Part shown: positions 38,365 through 49,557 of the stretch, one piece after another
Layout: the number at the start of each line of letters is the position of its first letter
Numbering within the stretch: the stretch's first letter is position 1
NCBI GenBank assembly: GCA_016710115.1
Contig: JADJLN010000006.1
Span: forward strand, 1 to 64,000
Length of the DNA: 64,000 nucleotides
Direction: 5' to 3'
Source of the DNA: Saprospiraceae bacterium
GTDB lineage: Bacteria; Bacteroidota; Bacteroidia; Chitinophagales; Saprospiraceae
The notes under the pieces: model-generated
Told to the model about the DNA's origin: nothing
What the model saw: only the letters and a program-made list of their open reading frames with translations
Databases searched by the model: none
Program-made: the position numbers and the translations under genes

Positions 38365-40751
38365 ATGAGAAGAATTCAACACGTAGCCGTTTTGGGCGCC
38401 GGTGTCATGGGCTCCGGCATCGCATGTCACCTCGCCAATGCTGGCTTTCAGGTTATTCTCCGGACATTGTTACACCGGGCTGCCTGATTCACTACAACTT
38501 GAACCAGCTGCCAGAAATCGCCATGTCAACCAGGCACTGGATCAGGCGATCAAGAGCAAACCGGCACCACTTTATAAAAAGAATATGCGTCCAGAATCCG
38601 CACCGGTAACCTGACTGATGATCTACACCTGATCAAAACCTGTGACTGGATCATCGAGGTTGTTGTCGAACGCCTGGACATCAAACAGCAACTATTTGCC
38701 CGCATTGAAGAATACAGGACACCCGGCACACTGGTGACGAGCAATACATCAGGGATCCCCATTCATCTGATGGCAGCCGACCGTTCTGAGGACTTCAAGC
38801 GGCATTTTTGCGGGACTCACTTTTTCAATCCGCCCCGTTATCTGCGGTTACTGGAAATCATTCCAACCCCGGAAACGGACCCCGCAGTAACCGATTTCCT
38901 TCTGACATTCGGTGAGGATTACCTCGGAAAAAAAACAGTCCTTGCCAAAGACACCCCGGCTTTTATCGCCAATCGGATCGGTGTATATGCTATGGCACGT
39001 ATCTATCAGTTGACGGCAGAGCTGGATCTGCCAATCGATGTGGTGGATAAACTGACCGGTCCTGCGCTGGGCCGACCGAAAACCGGAACTTTCCGATTGG
39101 GTGACCTTGTAGGCCACGACACGGCTGCACACGTGATCCAGGGAATTCGCGTCCATTGCCCTGATGATGAACAGGCCAATACGTTCGAGATTCCCGGCTA
39201 CCTCCAATTCCTGTTGGACAACAAATTTCTCGGAAATAAAACCGGCCAGGGGTTTTATAAGAAATTGCCAGAAAAGGATGCCCAAGGCAGGACAGTTTAC
39301 CATACCCTCAATCTGAAGACTCATACGTATCAACTGCCTGATAAAGTCAACCTGCCCAGCCTGGAAGAAGGAAAACAGATCGATGATCTGGCCAAAAGGC
39401 TGAACATGTATTTTGACAAGGATGATGCCGGTGCCGTCCTCATTCAAAAATCACTCCTCGGGCTGTTTGCATACGCATCCAATCGGATTCCGGAAATAGC
39501 CGAACTCCCCTACCAGATTGATGATGCATTGAAAGCGGGTTTGCCTGGGAAGCAGGACCCTTTGAATTATGGGACATGATCGGTTTGGCAAAGGGCATCG
39601 AACTGGCTGTACAGGCAGGAGAGCTTATCCCAGATTGGATCATGAAAATGTCCGAAGCTGGGAATAACCAATTTTATTCCATTCGCAACGGACGCCGGTA
39701 TTGCTACCATCCAGCCGGCCAGGAATACATCGAGATTCCTGGTCAATCTGCAGTGATCCATCTGGATTATCTGCGGACTCAAACCCCCGTATACAAGAAT
39801 GACGAAGTCGTTCTTCATGATATCGGAGACGGCGTCCTGTGCCTTGAATTCCGTAGTAAAATGAATGCGATCGGAGAAGGCATCCTGAGAGGGATACAGG
39901 AGTCTATTCGCATTGCAGAAGAAGGTGAATGGAAAGGGCTGGTCATTGGCAACAACGCTCAAAATTTCACTGTCGGTGCCAACCTCATGATGGTTGCCAT
40001 GATGGCCTATCAGCAGGAATGGGACGAATTGAATACAGCTATCCATCTCTTTCAACAAACCACCATGCGATGCCGTTATTCCAGGATCCCTGTAGTAGCT
40101 GCCACCCAGGGGTATGTTTTCGGTGGGGGGGGTGAAGCGATCATGCATTGCGATGGAGTCGTTGCGGCTGCAGAATCCTATATCGGCCTGGTGGAGGTTG
40201 GTGTCGGGTTGATCCCGGGTGGTGGAGGAACAAAGGAATTTGCCGTGCGTATGTCAGATTCCTTCTCCGAGGGGGATGTCCAGGTCAATACGCTGATCGA
40301 CCATTTCAAAACCATTGCCACAGCTGCGGTAGCTACATCAGCAAATGAAGCCTTCGATCTGGGTTACCTGTTACCTGGAAAGGATGATGTATCGATCAAT
40401 CTCGAACAGCACATTTTCAGGGCCAAGTCGCGCGTGCTCACATTGGCAGATCACTATGTTCAACCCATATTGAGAGATGATATCACTGTCCTCGGCCGCG
40501 GGGGGCTGGCTACACTGTATGCTGCTGCAAATGAATTGAAACTCGGCAATTGGGCTTCTGACCACGATATCAAAATAGCACGCAAGGTAGCCTGGGTGTT
40601 GTGTGGCGGCGATCTGACCGGAGCGCAGACAGTCAGTGAGCAATATCTCCTCGATGTGGAGCGCGAAGCGTTTATGAGTCTCTGCGGTGAGCAAAAGACG
40701 CTGGAACGCGTACAGCACATGCTGCAAACCGGTAAGCCATTGCGCAATTAA
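38365..40751 (+). CDS. fadN: 3-hydroxyacyl-CoA dehydrogenase / enoyl-CoA hydratase (FadN-like), frameshifted
   Basis: About 795 residues after repair, matching the dehydrogenase-first architecture of Bacillus FadN (FadB/FadJ have the reverse order). The N-terminal Rossmann motif is VLGAGVMGSGIACHLANAG. Next come CDWIIEVVVERLDIKQQLFA and HFFNPPRYLRLLEIIP of the dehydrogenase, LGRPKTGTFRLGDLVGHDT, and a C-terminal crotonase region with VGANLMMVAMMA, GYVFGGGGEAIMHCD and GLIPGGGGTKEF. It performs two beta-oxidation steps. Breaks lie near 38460, 38480, 38578 and 39565. The last is restored by reading FELWDMIG across the junction. fadA follows after 22 bp. Confidence 0.88.
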
Positions 40752-40773
40752 TCAGGATCTAACGAAAAAGACC

Positions 40774-41946
40774 ATGGAAGCTTATATCGTCAACGCGTTC
40801 CGCTCGCCAGTCGGCAAAGCCAAAAAGGGAGTGTTCCGCAACTTTCGATCGGATGATCTGGCGGCGACAGTCATTCGCCATCTGATGGCGGCCACCCCGG
40901 GACTTGATCCGGCACATATCGATGATGTTCTGGTTGGCTGTGCCAATCCCGAAGGAGAACAGGGTCTTCAGATCGGCAGACAGATCGCCCTGCTTGCCCT
41001 GAACAAGGACGTTCCGGGTATGACCATCAACCGGTATTGTGCTTCCGGACTGGAGACCATTTCGATAGCCGTGGCCAAGATCAAAGCCGGTCTCGGATCC
41101 TGTTACATCGCTGGCGGAACAGAGAGCATGAGTATGATCCCGATGACCGGTTACAAACTCGCGCCGAATTATCAATTTGCCAGCTCGACACCGGATTACC
41201 TGGCCAGTATGGGGATGACGGCAGAAGCGGTGGCCCGTAAATATGATATTTCCAGAGAAGACGCAGACGTATTTGCCCTGCGTTCCCATACACTGGCTGC
41301 AGCTGCTGAAGACAACAGTAAATTTAAAGACGAGATCGTTCCAATTGATGTGCCTGAAGTCTGGGTAGAACATGGAAAACGCCAGGAGCGGACACAGACC
41401 GTGACTGCGGATGAGGGAATTCGTCGGGAAACGACGCAAGAGGGCCTGGCCAAGCTCCGACCGGCTTTTGCACAAGGTGGTATTGTTACTGCAGGGAATT
41501 CGAGTCAGACTTCAGATGGTGCCAGCTTTGTGGTGGTGATGAGTGAAGCGTTGGTGAAGGAATTGAACCTGACTCCCATCGCCAGGTTGGCTTCCTGTGC
41601 AGTGGCTGGCGTAGATCCACTCTATATGGGGATCGGTCCATGTGCTGCAATTCCAAAGGCCCTGAATCAGGCTGGTCTCAAGTTGCAAGACGTGGATCTG
41701 ACTGAATTGAATGAAGCCTTTGCCACTCAGGCCCTTGCAGTGATCCGGCAAACCGGTCTTGATCCGGATACCGTGAATGTAAATGGTGGGGCCATTGCGC
41801 TTGGCCACCCACTTGGATGCACGGGTGCAAAATTGTCCACACAGCTGTTCAATGAGCTGCGCCGCCAGGGTAAGAAATATGGTATGGTGACTGCCTGCGT
41901 TGGTGGAGGCCAGGGCATAGCTGGTATTTATGAACTGCTGTCCTAG
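40774..41946 (+). CDS. fadA: Acetyl-CoA C-acyltransferase (3-ketoacyl-CoA thiolase)
   Basis: 390 residues from ATG 40774 (MEAYIVNAFRSPVGKAKKG), intact. The nucleophile Cys is in NRYCASGLET, the catalytic His in GGAIALGHPLGCTGAK, and the second Cys in MVTACVGGGQG. It cleaves 3-ketoacyl-CoA with CoA to release acetyl-CoA, the last step of beta-oxidation. It follows the fadN-like gene closely, forming a two-gene operon under the palindromic site at 38335-38352. Confidence 0.95.
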   Translation: MEAYIVNAFRSPVGKAKKGVFRNFRSDDLAATVIRHLMAATPGLDPAHIDDVLVGCANPEGEQGLQIGRQIALLALNKDVPGMTINRYCASGLETISIAVAKIKAGLGSCYIAGGTESMSMIPMTGYKLAPNYQFASSTPDYLASMGMTAEAVARKYDISREDADVFALRSHTLAAAAEDNSKFKDEIVPIDVPEVWVEHGKRQERTQTVTADEGIRRETTQEGLAKLRPAFAQGGIVTAGNSSQTSDGASFVVVMSEALVKELNLTPIARLASCAVAGVDPLYMGIGPCAAIPKALNQAGLKLQDVDLTELNEAFATQALAVIRQTGLDPDTVNVNGGAIALGHPLGCTGAKLSTQLFNELRRQGKKYGMVTACVGGGQGIAGIYELLS

Positions 41947-41972
41947 ACTTGAATTCACCGGGCTTCAGCTAT

Positions 41973-43178
41973 CTATACAAGTTGACGACGCTTCATTTCC
42001 TTGTGGATCAATTCCAGTTCGCGGGACATTTCACCTGTAACTGAGGCGTTCTCCTGCGCGCGACGCAACAGGTAGGGAATCACTTCTTCTACCCTGCCAT
42101 AAGGCACATATTTCGCCACGTTGTATCCACAATCCGCCAGATTGAAGGTCAGGTAATCGCTCATCCCATACAATTGTGAAAAATTGAGATGTGGATGGTT
42201 GCGATCTGCACGCATTTCATCGATCCAGGTCGCCATTTTCATACAACTTTCGGCATTATGGGTCGCATTGCAGGATGCAATGGTTTCATAATGCTCGACG
42301 AGATAGCGAAGGGCGTCATCGTACGCCTTATCGGTTGATGCTTTGTCGGGGTAAATGGGTGAAGGATATCCCAGTTCTCGGGCGCGTTCTCGTTCCTTCT
42401 CCATGTACGCCCCCCGGACAATCTTGGCACCGAGGATCCATCCTTCTGCCCGGGCCGCTTCGGCTGTCTGGATCATATAATCCAACCGATCTTGCCGATA
42501 CAGCTGGTATGTATTGTAAACGACAGCTCGTTCTTTATTGAACCGACGCATCATTGCATTCACCATATCATCTATCGGCTGCTGCACCCAACTTTCTTCG
42601 GCGTCAAAAAAGACAGAAACGCCTTTTTCATAGGCAGACATGGACAACGCTTCAACGCGCTTGATGACTGCCTTGTAGGCTTCTTCTTCTCCGCGGGTAA
42701 GGGTATCTCCACGTTGCACTTTTTCAAGAAGCGGGTTACTGGCCAGACCGGAAATTTTTGTACTCACAACAGGCACATGATCATTCCCGGAAGCGAATTC
42801 AATGGCACGCAGGTTTTCACGTAACGTGGTATTGAAATCCTCTTCTGACTCCTTCGCTTCAACACCATAATCCAGGATGGTCAGAGTCTTGTATTGAGCC
42901 AGTTTATCAATGGTAGGCATGCTCTTCAGCAGACTGGCGCCGCCGACGAACTGACGAAAGAGAGTGGCTTTCACCAGGCTACGCGCAAACGGTATATTCC
43001 ACTGAACGGCCCATCGACCGATAGAAGACCCGGCACTGACCAGCCAGGGCTTATTCATCAAGGAAAAAAGCCAGCTCATCTGCCGCAATTCCTGATCGCT
43101 GAGGTAGGAAAATGCGATCTCCGTGTCCTTGAAATCGGGTAATGCAGATTGCAATGCCGTTTGTGTCTCGTGGTTCAT
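41973..43178 (-). CDS. putA: Proline dehydrogenase
   Basis: 401 residues from ATG 43178 (MNHETQTALQSALPDF). This FAD enzyme oxidises proline to pyrroline-5-carboxylate, feeding the quinone pool. Seen: VSVFFDAEESWVQQ, VYNTYQLYRQDRLDYM, GAKIVRGAYMEKER, CNATHNAESC and the C-terminal YLLRRAQENASV. It is the stand-alone, single-enzyme type; no P5C dehydrogenase domain is fused. Its start overlaps the repaired aroE stop (ATGA), so it ends a long co-directional gene string. In the raw sequence it looks fused in frame to aroE, which is very likely an artefact (see aroE). Confidence 0.93.
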   Translation of the reverse strand: MNHETQTALQSALPDFKDTEIAFSYLSDQELRQMSWLFSLMNKPWLVSAGSSIGRWAVQWNIPFARSLVKATLFRQFVGGASLLKSMPTIDKLAQYKTLTILDYGVEAKESEEDFNTTLRENLRAIEFASGNDHVPVVSTKISGLASNPLLEKVQRGDTLTRGEEEAYKAVIKRVEALSMSAYEKGVSVFFDAEESWVQQPIDDMVNAMMRRFNKERAVVYNTYQLYRQDRLDYMIQTAEAARAEGWILGAKIVRGAYMEKERERARELGYPSPIYPDKASTDKAYDDALRYLVEHYETIASCNATHNAESCMKMATWIDEMRADRNHPHLNFSQLYGMSDYLTFNLADCGYNVAKYVPYGRVEEVIPYLLRRAQENASVTGEMSRELELIHKEMKRRQLV

Positions 43179-43919
43179 TTCGTTGTCCAAATTTGCCAGG
43201 ATTTCTCTGCTTGAAGGTATAACATTTCCAGCCATTTTGCCCTGTTGCGCCCCTGCTTTCGTCCCTCTTTTCAGAAAGTGTGTTTCTTCCGGTGTATAGA
43301 TCAGGTCATAGAGGTAATAATCCGGACCTAATTCCCGAAACGGAATATCCGGATATTCGTTCACATGGGGTGACATGCCCATTGGTGTCGTGTTGATAAT
43401 CAACCGATATACTCCCAAACCACGCTCTTGAATCATTTGATAGGTTAGTGTATCTGTTGATGTCTGCCGTGAGGTAACATCAAACGGAATCTCCAGTTGA
43501 TCGAGAGCATACTGAACTGCCTGGGCGGCTCCGCCACTTCCCAGGATCAATGCCCTCCCCTGCCATCCCGGACCGAGCATGGCTGCCAGTGATTCCAGGA
43601 ATGCCGGACCATCCGTATTGTAGCCGATAAGTTGACCATCTTCCATGATCCGAATGGTATTCACCGCTCCGATCCGGGTGGCTACCGGGTCAAGTTCATC
43701 CAGATATGGAATCACCTCTTTTTTATACGGAATGGTCACATTCAATCCCAAAAGATCCGATCTCTCGGCAAGCAACGCGGGCAGGGCCGAAATGTCAGTC
43801 AGCGGAAATACCTCATATGTCCAATGGTCCAGGCCTTCGTCAGCAAATTTGCGGGCAAACCAGGCCGGAGAGAATGTCACGTTCAGTGGATAGCCGATGA
43901 TTCCCAGAGCGGTCCTCAT
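43175..43919 (-). CDS. aroE: Shikimate dehydrogenase, 3' end disturbed by two base losses
   Basis: About 248 residues after repair, the family's normal length. It reduces 3-dehydroshikimate with NADPH in aromatic amino-acid synthesis. Seen: IGYPLNVTFSPAWF (shikimate-binding SxS region), LLGLNVTIPYKKEV with the catalytic Lys, YNTDGPAFL, and the nucleotide loop LILGSGGAAQAVQYAL. The raw frame runs on into putA. Adding one A to the A-run and one C in the GGC/TGG stretch near 43225-43240 restores the family tail NGLEMLYLQAEKSWQIWTTK with TGA at 43175-43177, overlapping the putA ATG. The start overlaps the DUF368 stop (ATGA). Confidence 0.87.
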
Positions 43920-44863
43920 ACACCGGGATCTAAAGCTTCTTTGGGGGATCTGCTGTCTAATAACCAAACTAACAGAAAACCAGCTGTGGCACAAAGCAGG
44001 ACAATAATGATTTGGGGATCACCTGTAAAGTCTGCAGGAAGGACGCTTTTTTCAACGAATGGTACAGCCTCTCCTTTTGAATTCATTCGTGTAGAAACGA
44101 CTTCTTTCCAGGGCCACAATCGATTGAGGGAACCGACCATAAATCCGGTAAGGATTGCAAGCGCCAGATTGTGATAGTGTTTAAAAACCCAGGTCAACAC
44201 TCTCGAGAATCCAGCAAGTCCAATCAGAATGCCAATAAGGAAAACACTCACAAAGATGATATGCTCCATGGCAAAGGTCTCCAGCATTCCTTTGACATGG
44301 CCGATTACCAAGGTGTACATCCCCATCAGTAAAAGCAGGAAACTGCCAGAGATTCCAGGAAGCAGCATGGCTGAAATAGCGATAGTCCCACTGATCAGGA
44401 CAAACCACAGTGCTTCTGATCCTGTTGATGGACTCGCGATTGTTATCCAAAGGGCCAAACCTGTAGCAACCAGGAGACCAATTATATCCTGAATAGCCCA
44501 ACCATTCATCTGACGGACAATCCAGATTGAAGAGGCCAGAATCAAGCCAAAGAAAAATGACCAGATAGCTAATGGCTGATGCTCGATCAGCCAGGTAATT
44601 CCAAATACGCCGATAATGATTCCGATCCCCATACCGGCAAGAAGAGAAAGTAAAAAGGGACCGTTGACCGCCTTCCATACACCGCCAATGCCTTCATCGC
44701 GAAAGATGCCTATCAGGGAAGGATGAAATGCTTTGATTGAATGGAGTAATTGCTCGTAAATTCCGGTTATAAAGGCGATGGTGCCGCCGGAAACACCCGG
44801 AACAACTTCCGCCATACCCATTGCCATACCTCGCATGGCGACCTGATACCAGTTGAATTTCAT
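43916..44863 (-). CDS. DUF368 family membrane protein
   Basis: 315 residues from ATG 44863 (MKFNWYQVAMRGMAMGMAEV). The family signature GMAEVVPGVSGGTIAFITGIYEQLL is at the N-terminus, followed by about eight hydrophobic segments and a second inverted GISGSFLLLLMGMY motif, which recalls other transporters with repeated halves. Members of this family have been proposed as undecaprenyl-phosphate flippases; whether that holds for this protein cannot be read here. The frame extends upstream to 45085 through the phospholipase-like gene, but the signature fixes the start. The stop overlaps aroE by 4 bp. Confidence 0.92.
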   Translation of the reverse strand: MKFNWYQVAMRGMAMGMAEVVPGVSGGTIAFITGIYEQLLHSIKAFHPSLIGIFRDEGIGGVWKAVNGPFLLSLLAGMGIGIIIGVFGITWLIEHQPLAIWSFFFGLILASSIWIVRQMNGWAIQDIIGLLVATGLALWITIASPSTGSEALWFVLISGTIAISAMLLPGISGSFLLLLMGMYTLVIGHVKGMLETFAMEHIIFVSVFLIGILIGLAGFSRVLTWVFKHYHNLALAILTGFMVGSLNRLWPWKEVVSTRMNSKGEAVPFVEKSVLPADFTGDPQIIIVLLCATAGFLLVWLLDSRSPKEALDPGV

Positions 44864-44897
44864 AGTTGCAAATGTAGTCAGGGCTTTACAATCCGCG

Positions 44898-46084
44898 TTA
44901 ATTTTCATGTGGTCTGCCAAGAGGAGAAGCGCCAGCTGCTGGCTCTTCCACATCTGTTTCCTCCACAACTGAAGTGACCGGTGAGTCAACCCACAGATCC
45001 GGCTGCCCGGCATCCACCCAAGCGGTGTACCAGGCACTTCCGACGGCATGCACGGCTTCGCGAAAACGCCGCTCCACCATGCCATCCATGGCGTTTTGGT
45101 AGGCTGCAGCGAATTGGGGGCAATAGGTCAATACGTTAAGCGAATTCCGATCTTCATAACACATGATCCGATCACTGGGCAATTGTTCACGGATCTGTCG
45201 CTCGAGCATGAGTACGTCATCTACGTAGGTATGACTTTCCCTGACCATAACCCATGCTGCCCTGGAGTAATCGGACACATATTCGGCCGGACCAGTCACC
45301 AGATCCCATTCCGCCGAAAACAGTTCCGGAATTCGACTCTCCCAAAAACCATGAATACCCTGTTGGCCCGTAAGTTGACCATTGTAATTCGCAGTCGTGT
45401 GCAAAGGCACATGCGCATCCCGATATAATGACCGATATCTGCAGACAGTCTGAGAATCATCTGGATATCCCGCTTGAGAAAGGCATTGGTCAGACGCCGC
45501 TGCATAACAGGCAGCCAATAGGGTAAAATACCGTGGATCGAAAAATCATCCAGAAAGATCATTTTCGCGAAGGATATCTCCTGGCCACATGTATCATGCA
45601 GTCCCGCCCCTTCGTTCGTCGATGTGATCCACGTTTCCGCATGCGGGTCTTCCTGTTGAACCGATGCAAACGATGCAAGTAATTCACTTGCAAGAACCGG
45701 ACATTTTGTACTGTCGGTACGATAGTGAGCACGCTGGTCCCCGAATCGAACCCATCGACTGGAATCGCCCTCAGCGCTGATCAGGATAACAACCAGGGCC
45801 TGTTCAATTTCAGCTTGCAGATCAAGACCGAGTGGCTCTCCTTTTCGGTCTTCCAGAATGTCGAGATCGATGTAATGGCGTTTGTATTCCTGCGGGATGG
45901 CATACCGCCGTTTATCCGGGTCCACACCATGTTCTTCCAGAAAGGGTGCGTGTTTTTTATAAAATTGATTCAGCGGAGCGGGTATGGTGTAAACCGCTTG
46001 CCTGTTGATCATCCGATGGCCGAAAAATCCCCACTCTGGTAGCGGATGCCACAACAAGAAACAGATCAACAGCCAGTTCACCAT
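44898..46084 (-). CDS. Zinc-dependent phospholipase C / S1-P1 nuclease-like protein, frameshifted
   Basis: About 395 residues in two frame segments, with a shift near 45432. The leader MVNWLLICFLLWHPLPEWGF would be cut before WGFFGHRMINRQAVY; a mature N-terminal Trp and the WGxxGH motif are zinc ligands in bacterial phospholipase C and S1/P1 nucleases. Other metal ligands fit RHYIDLD, FSIHGILPYW and, across the repaired break, ADIGHYIGDAHVPLH with the HxxxDxHxPxH pattern. This group hydrolyses phosphodiesters; lipid or nucleic acid as substrate cannot be decided. It lies 9 bp after the DUF4340 gene and 34 bp before the DUF368 gene. Confidence 0.82.
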
Positions 46085-46093
46085 ACAGACAAG

Positions 46094-47104
46094 TTACTTG
46101 AAAAACATGTCATAGCTCCAGAAAATCCTGGAAAACGGATGATGTTGAACCATCATGAAATCACCCCAGTTGCTATTGACATGATACCGTTCGATCGGCA
46201 GGGGGCGTCCCATTTGATCCAGCAAGATGGCTCCATCCAAATCATGCGGAATAATGGAATGGAATGTCGTGATCCGTTCTGTACTATCTCTGGTCGTTAC
46301 GTAGATCACGCAAAAGGGAAGTGTTCGGGAAATGGAATCCCGTTCGGGATTATCATTTTCAAACCCTTCAATACGAAGTGTATTGAGCCGGTTGAGCAGC
46401 TCTGCCGGCCGGTCCGGATTGATTTTCCCGTTGATCACTGGCGACAGGTCATAAAACGGTTTCACGGTAAAGTCATTGGAGGACTTCTGTTCGATCACGA
46501 AGGATTTATCCCGGTGCCTCGGATATTCAATGCCAAATGAGACTATGTCATCCACCTTCATGGGAAAGAGACTTTTGTCTCGCCAGTCTTTTTCATCCAT
46601 GAAGAACCGTGCTGATACGGAGCCATGGAAGTACTTCATCGAGACCACGAACGGCTGATCGGATCCCTCCATCATGACATATGTACCAGTGCCTTCAGGT
46701 GCAACACCACCAACATAATAGGTTTTCAATATGTTGCCCTTGAGGTCACTCACCTCCACCCTTCTACCATGGGCACCGAGGCTTTTGATAATGTTCGGGA
46801 TCATGGATGCCGGAGGAATGTATTTGACCTCGATCTGACTGACCGTCTCCAACATTTCTTCCATTACCCGCGGCTCAACCCGATAGGTGTCATTGACAAC
46901 CCATTGTCCATTTTTTCGATCCAGCCGAAGGGATTTCCCGTTCCGATTGAGCACATGGACATGCCCGATCATGGTGGTGTCCGGAACGGCAAATGATCCT
47001 TCATAATCCGACAACGTAGTCGACTTGTTGAGGTTGTTGGATGCCCACCAGGCGCCCCCTGCCAATGCAAGCATAACCAGAAGGAGTGTGAGATTACGTT
47101 TCAT
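46094..47104 (-). CDS. DUF4340 domain protein linked to the Gld ABC transporter
   Basis: 336 residues from ATG 47104 (MKRNLTLLLVMLALAGGAWW), with one N-terminal membrane anchor. The remainder is periplasmic and rich in beta strands: KSLRLDRKNGQWVVNDTYRV, TYYVGGVAPEGTGTYVMMEG, VDDIVSFGIEYPRHRDKSFV. DUF4340 proteins often follow GldG-type genes in ABC exporter operons, but a function has not been shown to my knowledge. Its start lies inside the last codons of gldG (11-bp overlap), so it is translationally coupled. Confidence 0.85.
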   Translation of the reverse strand: MKRNLTLLLVMLALAGGAWWASNNLNKSTTLSDYEGSFAVPDTTMIGHVHVLNRNGKSLRLDRKNGQWVVNDTYRVEPRVMEEMLETVSQIEVKYIPPASMIPNIIKSLGAHGRRVEVSDLKGNILKTYYVGGVAPEGTGTYVMMEGSDQPFVVSMKYFHGSVSARFFMDEKDWRDKSLFPMKVDDIVSFGIEYPRHRDKSFVIEQKSSNDFTVKPFYDLSPVINGKINPDRPAELLNRLNTLRIEGFENDNPERDSISRTLPFCVIYVTTRDSTERITTFHSIIPHDLDGAILLDQMGRPLPIERYHVNSNWGDFMMVQHHPFSRIFWSYDMFFK

Positions 47105-48820
47105 AAGATTCCGTTGTGCGGGCATACCGGCGTTTGCGCCAGAAATGAAAACCCAGACCAAATAAAATGAGGAGCACGAGGGGAAGCACCAGGTTCATCA
47201 TCTGCCAATAACTCTTTTCCTCTGTGACCCTGACCTTATCCAGAAGTCGCAGTCGAACATCGCGGGACCGGGCTTCGATCAACCCTCGTTGATCCAGCAG
47301 GTATTCAATCATATTGAGAGCAAAATCCTTGTTGGCATACAAGCGACGCTCATAGATATTGTACCTAATGCTTTTGCCTCATTTGTTTCCGGATTATACG
47401 GATTGCGAACCACATCTCCATCTGAAACGACGATGATCCCGGTCGGTTCACTCAGGGCACGAAATGATTCACCGCGGGATTCCAAAGAATCCAGAAAGAA
47501 CTGAGGGACCCGGTTTTCATAATTCGAGGGGAAACGACCTTCCAATAAAACAGCAAGAGATTGTGGCCCTTTGTTGAATTTGGCGGGGTCTGGCTCATAT
47601 CGAAGAATATCAAATCCGATCTGAACAGGAGGATACTGCAATCGGGAATAATTTGAAGACGTCAGCAGGATCGTCTTTTTAATATCCGTTTTTGTTTGAA
47701 TTGTATCAATACTGGCAGGAAAATCAAAATTGACCCGGTTCAGATTTTTAACCAAAGGATGATCCAGATCGGATTGGACAGCTGGATGGTAATACCAGGA
47801 AAAGAGATCGAACTGGTCATTATTTCCAACCCTGCCTACAGCCAAAGGTATCCTGCTACATTCCAGATCGAGAACCAGGTTCTTCTCTATTCTTGCTCCA
47901 TATTTATAGAGCAGATCATCCAGATTGAGGACGTACTCCAATGGCATGAAATCACGATTCAGCCGCATGCTATCCAGAGAAACATTCAAGGGGTCAAGCA
48001 GGAAGATGGCCTTCCCTCCTTTCATAATATACTGGTCAATCTTGAATTTATCCGGTTCGCTGAAAGCGCCTCGCGGTTTCGCCACGATGATCAAATCAAC
48101 CTCTGGATGAATTCGGAAAACACTATCCAGGGTGAGATAGGAAAAGCTGTAGTATGGCCGAATATCTCTTCTCAGATCAGAGGTTTGCTCCGGTATCAGT
48201 TCTCCATGACCGCGAATGAACACGATATTTGGCTTTTCTGTACGGACCAGTCGAAGCAGGGCACTCGACAGTTTGTATTCCAGAAGGGAGATGCTGTTAT
48301 TCAGGATGACCTCCGGGGGTAATCCGGGCATTTCTGCCTCCAGGAGGTTGACCGGCACGCTCCGTCCGCCATAGGAGATCACGGCATATGGGAAGATGAG
48401 CTTTTCGGTGGTTTCACCGTTTTCCTTGATGCGCAGATTGGTCGGATTCATGCCCTGCTTTGCAAAGGACTCCCGAAGGGCATTGATCTGTTCTTTTGTG
48501 CCGGTATTCGGATCTGTGAACGTATACTCGAGAAACCCTGTTTCACCTCTGAAATCATCAAGCATTTCACGGGTGGCCCGCTGCAAGCGTTTGAAGCCGG
48601 CGGGAAAGTTGCCACCAAGGAGGACCTCCACATATACTGGACCATCAACCTCTTCAAGTAATGAGCGGGTTGCCGGGGTCAGGGTGTACCGATTGTCTTC
48701 CGTCAGATCAATCACTACAGGGAAGTATGCTGCAACGATATTGACAGCCAGCAGGATGCCAAGAAAGAGGAGAAGAGAAATATTTCCCTGCAGCTGTGCT
48801 TTCAGTCGTGACCTCATCAT
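47094..48820 (-). CDS. gldG: Gliding-motility ABC transporter auxiliary subunit GldG, frameshifted
   Basis: About 575 residues. An N-terminal membrane helix (ISLLLFLGILLAVNIVAAYF) precedes an ABC_transp_aux-type domain with DLTEDNRYTLTPATRSLLEE, IVFIRGHGE, and AIFLLDPLNVSLDSM. The C-terminal anchor lies in the last 82 residues (MMNLVLPLVLLILFGLGFHFW). A frameshift near 47345 separates the two; repaired, it reads LGTIYERRLYANKDFALNMI. GldG works with GldA and GldF in a transporter needed for gliding in Flavobacterium. The ATG at 48820 overlaps the gldF stop (TAATG). Confidence 0.9.
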
Positions 48821-49557
48821 TACCCTTTTTTCTGTTCAATGGTGCGGGCCGTAACCAGCAAAAATGCCGTGATCATGGAAAGGAAATAGACAACATCCCG
48901 GCTGTCGATCACGCCCCGGCTTGCAGATGCATAATGGTATTCAATGCCCCATTGCTGGATAAAATCATCCATTTTCCCTACAAAAACGGGAATACGACTG
49001 ATGTAGGAAAACCCCCAGTACACCATAAAACACATCAGTATGCCCAGCAGGAAAGCCACGATCTGGTTGTTGGTGATGGCAGAGGTCAACATACCAATGG
49101 CCACAAACACACTTGCCAGAAAGACCAATCCGATATAGGAACCCAGAGTAGCCCCCTGATCCAGATTGCCTGCCGGAGATCCGAGTTGATAGATGGAATA
49201 GGCATAGATCAATGTAGGGAGCAAAGCGATGAGAACCAGGACAAGTGCAGCCAGATACTTGCCTAAAATGATCTGAGTGGTTGTAACCGGCTTGGTTACC
49301 AGCAGTTCATATGTGCCGGATTGCCATTCCTCGGCAAAGGCGCGCATTGTCACCGCTGGAATGAGGAAGAGGAAAATGATCGGGGCAAGTTCGAACATCG
49401 GGTCCAGAGTGGCATATCCGTAATCCAGTACGCTGGTATCGGGAAAGACCCAGACCAGCAACCCGAGAAGTAACAGGAAGACACCAATCGCAATGTATCC
49501 GATCAGTGATGAAAAGAACGCCTTGATCTCCTTGGTAAAGATGACTACCATAGTCAT
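48820..49557 (-). CDS. gldF: Gliding-motility ABC transporter permease GldF
   Basis: 245 residues, intact, with six hydrophobic segments. The family pattern is clear: VVIFTKEIKAFFSSLIGYIA at the N-terminus, IPAVTMRAFAEEWQSGTYEL and LVTKPVTTTQIILGKYLAAL. It is the membrane part of the Gld ABC transporter. The start ATG at 49557 overlaps the stop of the upstream unknown gene (ATGA) and its stop overlaps gldG, so all three are coupled. Confidence 0.93.
   Translation of the reverse strand: MTMVVIFTKEIKAFFSSLIGYIAIGVFLLLLGLLVWVFPDTSVLDYGYATLDPMFELAPIIFLFLIPAVTMRAFAEEWQSGTYELLVTKPVTTTQIILGKYLAALVLVLIALLPTLIYAYSIYQLGSPAGNLDQGATLGSYIGLVFLASVFVAIGMLTSAITNNQIVAFLLGILMCFMVYWGFSYISRIPVFVGKMDDFIQQWGIEYHYASASRGVIDSRDVVYFLSMITAFLLVTARTIEQKKG

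Noticed and set aside
41973..43994. Novel bifunctional shikimate/proline dehydrogenase fusion
   Set aside because: Two single-base repairs restore a normal AroE C-terminus with a stop that overlaps the PutA start; many other indels of the same type occur in the window.
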